A stretch of DNA of 64,000 bases, taken from NCBI GenBank assembly GCA_029287455.1, contig JARFRB010000087.1, forward strand, positions 1 through 64,000. The letters are read 5' to 3'. How positions within the stretch are numbered: the first letter of the stretch is position 1; every line of letters starts with the position of its first letter. The translations under genes were made by a program, and so were the position numbers. This document shows positions 57,402 to 64,000 of this stretch, piece by piece. Source of the stretch: Pelagibius litoralis. GTDB taxonomy: Bacteria > Pseudomonadota > Alphaproteobacteria > Kiloniellales > DSM-21159. The notes under the pieces are model-generated. The model made no database searches and was not told where the DNA came from. It was given only the letters and a program-made list of their open reading frames with translations.

Positions 57402-58049
57402 ATGCAGCGCAAGCCCGACCCCGAAGGATTCCTCGAACTCTGGCCGACCTTGCTTCTGCGGCGCGAGCTGCCGGGTCACGAGGCCGCCAATGCCGCGCTT
57501 GGCCAGCTCATTGCGGCCGATGAAGCTGCCAACCCCGACCTTACGACCGACTACAGGGCGGAAAACCTGCTAGGCCGCGCCCATCCGGTTCTGGATTGGC
57601 TGCGCGGCTGTATCAATAAGACCGTGGTCGACTACCTGAAGCGCTGCGGGATCGACTATCCGCTGAGCTGGACTCTGCAAGGCTGGGCGAATGTCAATCG
57701 CTTCGGCGATTATCACGATCTGCACAATCATCCCCATTCCTATCTGAGCGGCACGTATTACGTGGCGGTGCCGGCGCAGCCCTCGCGCGAGACCCTGCCC
57801 GGCCGTGCGGACCGGACGCCGGGGGCAATCGCTTTCTTTGACCCTCGCGCGCAAGCCAACATGGGGGCGATCAAGGGCGACCCGCAAATCGAGCCGGAGC
57901 ATCTGGTGCTGCCGCGGGCGGGAACGATCCTGCTGTGGCCGTCGTTCCTGCACCACCTGGTGCACCCAAACCTGGCCCGCGAGCCGCGGGTTTCCGTCTC
58001 GTTCAATGTTCTGGTGAAGGCGGGCGAGGGAGAGCTGCCAAGGCAGTAG
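57402..58049 (+). CDS. Putative 2-oxoglutarate/Fe(II) oxygenase (TIGR02466-like)
   Basis: 215 residues. The double-stranded beta-helix core shows H-D-L-H-N-H-P-H-S-Y-L-S-G-T-Y-Y, with candidate iron ligands, and later W-P-S-F-L-H-H-L-V-H-P-N with the distal His; R-V-S-V-S-F-N near the end contains the Arg expected to bind 2-oxoglutarate. The pattern matches the family annotated as putative 2OG-Fe(II) oxygenase in alphaproteobacteria and phages; substrate unknown. It is convergent with dnaJ, 19 bp apart. Confidence 0.72.
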   Translation: MQRKPDPEGFLELWPTLLLRRELPGHEAANAALGQLIAADEAANPDLTTDYRAENLLGRAHPVLDWLRGCINKTVVDYLKRCGIDYPLSWTLQGWANVNRFGDYHDLHNHPHSYLSGTYYVAVPAQPSRETLPGRADRTPGAIAFFDPRAQANMGAIKGDPQIEPEHLVLPRAGTILLWPSFLHHLVHPNLAREPRVSVSFNVLVKAGEGELPRQ

Positions 58050-58068
58050 GCGCGCCGGGACCTCGACC

Positions 58069-59202
58069 CTAGTCGGTCAAATCCTCGAAGAAATCCTTGA
58101 CCCGGGCGAAGAAGCCGTGACTTTCGGGATGATGAGTCTCGTTCTTGCCTTGTGACTCCTGGTCGAATTGCTCCAAGAGCTCCCTTTGCCGCCGGGTGAG
58201 GTTCTGCGGTACTTCCACGGCGACTTGCACGTAGAGGTCGCCCGTGGCGTTGGAGCGGAGAACCCGCATGCCCTTGCCCTTGAGCCGGAACTGTTGGCCC
58301 GCTTGGCTGCCGGGGGGCAAGGTGATGCGCGCCCGGCTGCCGTCGATGGCCGGTACCTCCACGGCACCCCCAAGGGCGGCGGTCGTCATCGGCACCGGCA
58401 TGCGGCAGAACAGATTGGCGCCGTCGCGCTGAAACAGGCGGTGCGCCTTGACCGTCAGGAAAATGTACAAGTCGCCCGGTGGCGCGCCGCGCAGTCCAGC
58501 CTCCCCTTCGCCGGCCAAGCGAATGCGGGTTCCGTCTTCCACCCCGGCCGGGATGTTGACTTGCAGGGTCTTTTCCTTCTGCACCCGCCCCGCGCCGCCA
58601 CAGGGCTTGCAGGGTTTCTCGATGATCCGCCCTTGGCCCTGACAGGTCGGGCAAGTTCTCTCGATGGTGAAAAAGCCTTGCTGAGCCCGCACGCGGCCGC
58701 GGCCCTGGCAGCTCGGGCACGCGGTCGGCTTCGATCCGGATTCGGCGCCGCTACCCAGGCAACTCTCGCAGGTGACAGAGGTTGGGACCCGGATCTGGGA
58801 GGTCTTGCCGGCGTAGGCGTCCTCCAGCTCGATTTCCATGTTGTAGCGCAGGTCGGCGCCGTGCTGCACGCCGCCGTTTCCCCGGCGGCCGCCCATGAAC
58901 TCGCCGAACATCTCGTCGAAAATATCGGCGAAGCCGGTGAAGTCGAAGCCGCCCGGCCCGCCGGGCCCGCCGCTGTTCTCGAAGGCTGCATGGCCGAAGC
59001 GGTCATAGGCCGCCCGCGCCTTGTCATCCTTCAGGATCGCGTAGGCCTCGTTGATTTCCTTGAATTTACGCTCGGCCTCGGGGTCATCCGGATTCCGGTC
59101 CGGATGGTGCTGCATGGCGAGTTTCCGGTAGGCCCGCTTGAGGTCTTCGGCCGAGGCGGTCTTTTCGACCTCGAGTGTCGCGTAATAATCCTGCTTGGAC
59201 AT
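58069..59202 (-). CDS. dnaJ: Chaperone protein DnaJ
   Basis: 377-residue type I Hsp40 co-chaperone. J domain 1-70 with H-P-D in H-H-P-D-R-N, a Gly/Phe-rich linker, four zinc repeats of form C-x-x-C-x-G-x-G ([32 protein letters not shown]), and C-terminal peptide-binding domains. It delivers clients to DnaK and stimulates its ATPase. ATG 59202 is used; the GTG one codon earlier is unlikely. It follows dnaK by about 200 bp on the same strand, with a terminator-like hairpin between. Confidence 0.96.
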   Translation of the reverse strand: MSKQDYYATLEVEKTASAEDLKRAYRKLAMQHHPDRNPDDPEAERKFKEINEAYAILKDDKARAAYDRFGHAAFENSGGPGGPGGFDFTGFADIFDEMFGEFMGGRRGNGGVQHGADLRYNMEIELEDAYAGKTSQIRVPTSVTCESCLGSGAESGSKPTACPSCQGRGRVRAQQGFFTIERTCPTCQGQGRIIEKPCKPCGGAGRVQKEKTLQVNIPAGVEDGTRIRLAGEGEAGLRGAPPGDLYIFLTVKAHRLFQRDGANLFCRMPVPMTTAALGGAVEVPAIDGSRARITLPPGSQAGQQFRLKGKGMRVLRSNATGDLYVQVAVEVPQNLTRRQRELLEQFDQESQGKNETHHPESHGFFARVKDFFEDLTD

Positions 59203-59358
59203 CACTTAGCTAATCCGCGCGGGGGCACAGGGCACCCGCGGACATCCCCCCAACAATTATTTCCGCCCGGCACTCGACAAAATCATATTTGCTTCAAACA
59301 TTTGAAACGCGGCCGGACACTAGCTCAAAGCACAAGCACTTTAGCCCCGCGCCGGAAA

Positions 59359-59384
59359 GGGGCCGGCCCGTCCGGGTCGGCCCC
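59359..59384 (-). terminator. Terminator-like hairpin between dnaK and dnaJ
   Basis: GGGGCCG/CGGCCCC stem with an inner CCC-GTCC-GGG, 17 bases after the dnaK stop; on the minus strand TTTCC follows. The T run is short, so termination may be partial, allowing more dnaK than dnaJ mRNA. Confidence 0.55.
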
Positions 59385-59401
59385 TCCACACGCAGGTAAG
59401 A

Positions 59402-61342
<1,941 letters not shown>

Positions 61343-61656
61343 GCTTTATCCTCTCGTTCGCAGCAGACCCGCTTCGCGGCCTCGTCGAGCACCGTCCTCC
61401 GGGTCCCTATAGGAGAATTCACGGATCGCACCCCTCCGAAATTCGATGAAAGGGATTGAAAAGGAACCGTGACGCTTCGCGGGATATATAAGTGGTCTCG
61501 GCGAACACGCAAGCGGGGAAGCACCATGGAAGGGGGATTTTGCGGCTATAACCGCCCCTTTGGACACCTCGCTGGCGGCCAACGCCGACTCGCCGCCTGG
61601 CACCAGGTTGATTTATGATCCTCAAGTGCGGACGGGAAGACGAGGAGAGGCACCGG
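61343..61656. other. dnaK leader and divergent region to the small membrane protein gene
   Basis: 314 bp without a gene. It holds the heat-shock-type promoter described separately (61486-61513), a leader of roughly 130 nt for dnaK, and a GAGGAGAGG ribosome site at 61642-61650 for the gene to the right. No CIRCE element (TTAGCACTC-N9-GAGTGCTAA) was found. Minus-strand frames within it have no family features. Confidence 0.6.
61486..61513 (-). promoter_or_regulatory. RpoH-type heat-shock promoter of dnaK
   Basis: On the minus strand CTTG (61510-61513) and CTTATAT (61486-61492) are 17 bp apart, exactly the alphaproteobacterial heat-shock consensus CTTG-N17/18-CYTATNT (as recalled from Segal and Ron). 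The element also fits a sigma-70 pattern (TTGCGT-N16-TATATA), so both factors could use it. Confidence 0.65.
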
Positions 61657-61938
61657 GTGTTCGGAGACCATGACAAGAGCGGTGCGGCCTCCGGCCCGGG
61701 GGCAAGCCCCAAGGACGGGATCTATACGGCGATCCTCTGGCTGATGGTCGTGAACGTTATGCTCGGCGCGGGCTTGGCGCTGCTTGGCGACTTGGTTTGG
61801 CGCGACGCGGCGGTTTCGGCCTTTGGGGTGGGACTAGCCGTGGTGGCGGGCACTGTCTATTGGGTTTTCCGCTGGCTCGGCCGCCGGGAGGCCAGACGCC
61901 GGGCCGGTAAACTTCCAGCCGGGGAGGAACGGGACTGA
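61657..61938 (+). CDS. Small two-helix membrane protein, function unknown
   Basis: 93 residues. Two hydrophobic segments (about 21-45 and 50-72) with a basic C-terminus R-W-L-G-R-R-E-A-R-R-R suggest a hairpin with both ends in the cytoplasm. I chose the GTG at 61657 because GGAGAGG lies six bases upstream; an ATG at 61615 in frame is the alternative. The stop at 61936-61938 lies close to the AlkB-like gene, so the two probably share an mRNA. No family recognised. Confidence 0.6.
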   Translation: MFGDHDKSGAASGPGASPKDGIYTAILWLMVVNVMLGAGLALLGDLVWRDAAVSAFGVGLAVVAGTVYWVFRWLGRREARRRAGKLPAGEERD

Positions 61939-61970
61939 ACGCGCCCTTTTCCCTGCCGCAAGGCTTTCGC

Positions 61971-62561
61971 GTGCTGCCGGACGCCTTGGGGCCTGAGGCG
62001 CAGCAGCGGATGCTGGCCGAACTTCAGGCGGTGATCGCGGCGGCGCCGCTCTACGTTCCCACCATGCCGCGAACGGGCCAGCCCATGAGCGTGCGCATGA
62101 CCAACGCGGGGCCCTTGGGCTGGGTCACGGATCGGGCCGGCGGCTACCGCTACCAGCCCCTTCATCCCAAAACCGGCCTGCCTTGGCCGCCTATTCCCCC
62201 CTCGGTTCTGGAGCTTTGGGAGGCCTTCGCCGCTTATCCTCATCCGCCCGAAGCCTGCCTGGTCAATGTCTATGACGGCAAGGCGCGCATGGGATTGCAC
62301 CGGGACATGGACGAGGATGAACTGGCCGCGCCCGTTGTCTCGATCTCGCTTGGCGACACGGCGGTTTTCCGGATCGGCGGCCCCGCGCGGGGCGATGCCT
62401 CGCGCTCGCTCAAGCTGGCCAGCGGGGCGGTCGTCGTGCTCGGCGGGGCTGCGCGATCCTGCTTTCACGGGGTGGACAGAGTCATCGCCGGGAGCAGCAG
62501 ACAAGTGCCGGGCGGCGGCCGGATCAACGTCACTCTGAGGCGGGTCACTTCTCCGGATTGA
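61971..62561 (+). CDS. alkB: AlkB-like alkylated DNA repair dioxygenase
   Basis: About 196 residues. 2OG-Fe(II) dioxygenase with N-V-Y-D-G-K-A-R-M-G-L-H-R-D-M-D (H-x-D iron ligands), distal His in C-F-H-G-V-D-R and R-I-N-V-T-L-R-R (2-oxoglutarate Arg). It should remove 1-methyladenine and 3-methylcytosine lesions by oxidative demethylation. The GTG at 61971 is the first usual start codon, but the in-frame residues before it (S-L-P-Q-G-F-R-V-L-P) look like a genuine AlkB N-terminus; translation may begin at a CTG at 61935, overlapping the upstream stop (CTGA). Convergent with infC. Confidence 0.88.
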   Translation: MLPDALGPEAQQRMLAELQAVIAAAPLYVPTMPRTGQPMSVRMTNAGPLGWVTDRAGGYRYQPLHPKTGLPWPPIPPSVLELWEAFAAYPHPPEACLVNVYDGKARMGLHRDMDEDELAAPVVSISLGDTAVFRIGGPARGDASRSLKLASGAVVVLGGAARSCFHGVDRVIAGSSRQVPGGGRINVTLRRVTSPD

Positions 62562-62581
62562 AAGCGGGGCGGAACCCTCGG

Positions 62582-63118
62582 CTACTTCGGTGCCATCACC
62601 ATGATCATCTGCCGCCCTTCCAGCTTAGGGAACTGTTCGACCTTGGCGATCTCGTCCAGGTCGCCGCGGACGCGGGTCAAGAGCTTGACGCCGAGATCCT
62701 GGTGCACCATTTCCCGCCCCCGGAAGCGCAGGGTGACCTTCACCTTGTCGCCTTCGCCGATGAACTTGTTGATGGCCCGCATTTTGACGTCATAGTCGTG
62801 CTCGTCGATGTTCGGGCGCATCTTGATTTCCTTGACCTCGATCACCTTCTGCTTCTTGCGCGCTTCGTTGGCACGCTTCTGGGCTTCGTACTTGTACTTG
62901 CCGTAATCGAGAATCTTGCAGACGGGGGGCGATGCGGTGGGTGAGATTTCCACCAAATCAAGGCCGACGTCAAAGGCGCGCTTTTGCGCATCCTCGGTCG
63001 GCACAACTCCTACATTTTCGCCATTCTCACCGATCAGCCGCACTTCGCGGACGCGGATCTGTTCGTTTACGCGCGGGCCCTCCCGGGTCGGCGCGGCATT
63101 GAGGGGTGGTCGTGCTAT
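62582..63118 (-). CDS. infC: Translation initiation factor IF-3, probable ATA start
   Basis: 178 residues from the proposed start. N-domain [14 protein letters not shown], linker [10 protein letters not shown]-domain [13 protein letters not shown] and the end M-I-M-V-M-A-P-K are typical. IF-3 proofreads start codons on the 30S subunit. No ATG, GTG or TTG gives a sensible N-terminus; the frame can only be extended to a TTG at 63193 without a ribosome site. ATA at 63118 (then A-R-P-P-L-N-A-A-P) has GGAG eight bases upstream and gives normal length. Rare AUU starts allow IF-3 to autoregulate infC in other bacteria; ATA would serve the same way. thrS lies upstream on the same strand. Confidence 0.9.
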   Translation of the reverse strand: MARPPLNAAPTREGPRVNEQIRVREVRLIGENGENVGVVPTEDAQKRAFDVGLDLVEISPTASPPVCKILDYGKYKYEAQKRANEARKKQKVIEVKEIKMRPNIDEHDYDVKMRAINKFIGEGDKVKVTLRFRGREMVHQDLGVKLLTRVRGDLDEIAKVEQFPKLEGRQMIMVMAPK

Positions 63119-63150
63119 GGATGCATCTCCATTGGTTGGTTGCGGGACAT
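63115..63150 (-). CDS. Possible 11-codon leader ORF coupled to infC
   Basis: ATG at 63150 opens [11 protein letters not shown], and its TAG stop overlaps the proposed infC ATA start as ATAG. GGGAA lies about seven bases before the ATG. If translated, terminating ribosomes would be placed on the weak infC start. Very short ORFs arise often by chance, so this is tentative. Confidence 0.3.
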   Translation of the reverse strand: MSRNQPMEMHP

Positions 63151-63223
63151 AACTAATTCCCAAAAAAATCCGCCGCCCCGTTCGTTCGCCCAAGATGTCT
63201 CGAGGGCGCTCGGCGGCGAAGAC

Positions 63224-64000
63224 TCAATCGGCGGCCTCCACCGCGGAGCGCGCTTCGGTCTTCTGGCGCGCAAGATCCGGCGGCAAGGCCTCATCCGACA
63301 GTCTAGACGCTGCCTCGTCCAGCGCAAGAAACTCTTGCTGCTTCCCGCCCAGACGGCGCAGCGCCACGGAGCCATCCTCCGCTTCCTTGCGCCCAACGAC
63401 GGCCATGACGGGAATTTTAGCGAGGCTGTGCTCTCTGACCTTGTAATTGATCTTTTCGTTGCGGGCATCGACGATCACGCGCAGCCCCGCCTGGCGGAGT
63501 CGCGCCGCCACCTCTTCGGCATAGTCGTCCGCTTCCGAGGTAATGGTCGCGACCGCCACCTGCACCGGCGATAGCCAGAGCGGCAGCCGCCCCCCGTAGT
63601 TTTCGATCAAAATTGCGATGAAGCGCTCGAAGGAGCCCAGGATGGCCCGGTGCAGCATCACCGGGCGGTGCTTCGCGCCGTCCTCGCCGATGTAGCTCGC
63701 CTCCAGCCGTTCCGGCAGCACGAAGTCGACCTGCAGGGTGCCGCACTGCCAATCCCGGCCGATCGCGTCTTGCAGCACGAATTCCAGCTTCGGGCCGTAG
63801 AAGGCGCCCTCGCCGGGGTTAAGGCTGTACTCAAGGCCCGCCTCCTCGGTCGCGGTCTTCAGCGCCGCCTCGGCCCGGTCCCAGGTTTCGTCGGAGCCTG
63901 CGCGTTTTTCCGGACGGTCCGAGAACTTCACCTTGACCTCCGGAAAGCCGAAGTCCCGGTAAATCGATTGCAGCAGTTCGCAGAAGATCTCCGTCTCGCT
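63224..64000 (-). CDS. thrS: Threonine--tRNA ligase, C-terminal part
   Basis: 258 codons visible; the gene continues beyond the right edge, with the frame open to base 64000. The class II catalytic core is present from F-C-E-L-L-Q-S-I-Y, with F-Y-G-P-K-L-E-F, the zinc/ATP-site region [10 protein letters not shown] and motif 3 [11 protein letters not shown]. The anticodon-binding domain follows (P-V-Q-V-A-V-A-T-I), ending about 30 residues past the usual end. thrS-infC is a common operon order. The N-terminal TGS and editing domains lie outside the window. Confidence 0.95.
   Translation of the reverse strand, partial: SETEIFCELLQSIYRDFGFPEVKVKFSDRPEKRAGSDETWDRAEAALKTATEEAGLEYSLNPGEGAFYGPKLEFVLQDAIGRDWQCGTLQVDFVLPERLEASYIGEDGAKHRPVMLHRAILGSFERFIAILIENYGGRLPLWLSPVQVAVATITSEADDYAEEVAARLRQAGLRVIVDARNEKINYKVREHSLAKIPVMAVVGRKEAEDGSVALRRLGGKQQEFLALDEAASRLSDEALPPDLARQKTEARSAVEAAD

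Overview
The window is chromosomal backbone of a GC-rich alphaproteobacterium. The evidence is a DivL-type kinase with tyrosine at the H-box, a ChvG/ChvI pair beside pckA, a short alphaproteobacterial HPr kinase, a regulatory PTS without a permease, AddAB instead of RecBCD, and FnrN-type cysteine spacing. The mix fits Rhodospirillales/Kiloniellales-like bacteria better than Rhizobiales, but that placement is inference. I saw no rRNA, tRNA, CRISPR array, insertion sequence or prophage.

Layout. (a) 1-17.8 kb, mostly minus strand: the end of folC (plus), then tsaE-amgK-murU-addB-addA joined by ATGA overlaps, with trxA downstream. Further right are divL, ahcY, a MoeB/ThiF-type E1-like enzyme and pckA. 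A plus-strand ferredoxin-NADP reductase gene sits between tsaE and divL. (b) 18-25.7 kb: a HugZ-like gene, then chvI-chvG-[hprK fused to rapZ]-EIIA(Man)-ptsH-ptsI. This is a phosphorelay that senses the envelope and PEP state, next to the gluconeogenic enzyme pckA. (c) 25.7-30.3 kb: a TerB-like gene and a peptide-type ABC importer (dual ATPase and two permeases) without a substrate-binding protein. (d) 30.3-39.9 kb, the least familiar part: a minus-strand operon of four GT-B glycosyltransferases, a histidine phosphatase and a small membrane protein. Divergent from it are a 904-residue ABC-exporter-like protein with a degenerate, expanded nucleotide-binding domain and a stand-alone cyclic-nucleotide-binding protein. 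(e) 39.9-48.6 kb: xth, rpsT, then dnaA-dnaN-recF-gyrB, with an AT-rich island in the 775-bp gap before dnaA. (f) 48.7-58 kb: a class A penicillin-binding protein, ggt, a GNAT protein, an FNR-type regulator with its own FNR box, panB-panC, dapB, a DCC-family thiol protein and a 2OG-Fe(II) oxygenase. (g) 58-64 kb: dnaK-dnaJ (minus) with an RpoH-type promoter, a small membrane protein, an AlkB-like gene, and the thrS-infC pair in which infC appears to start at ATA.

The strongest candidate for an undescribed system is region (d): a divergent pair of transcription units in which a pseudo-ABC-type membrane protein and a cNMP sensor face a glycosyltransferase operon. I read it as a surface glycan or glycolipid assembly system with regulated export, but its function is not established. 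Other notable points are the in-frame HprK-RapZ fusion, the hairpin plus T6 tract directly before the pckA ribosome binding site, the ATAG coupling at infC, and an approximately 13-bp degenerate tandem repeat between the moeB-like gene and ahcY.

All identifications come from reading translated sequences and motifs; no database search was run.
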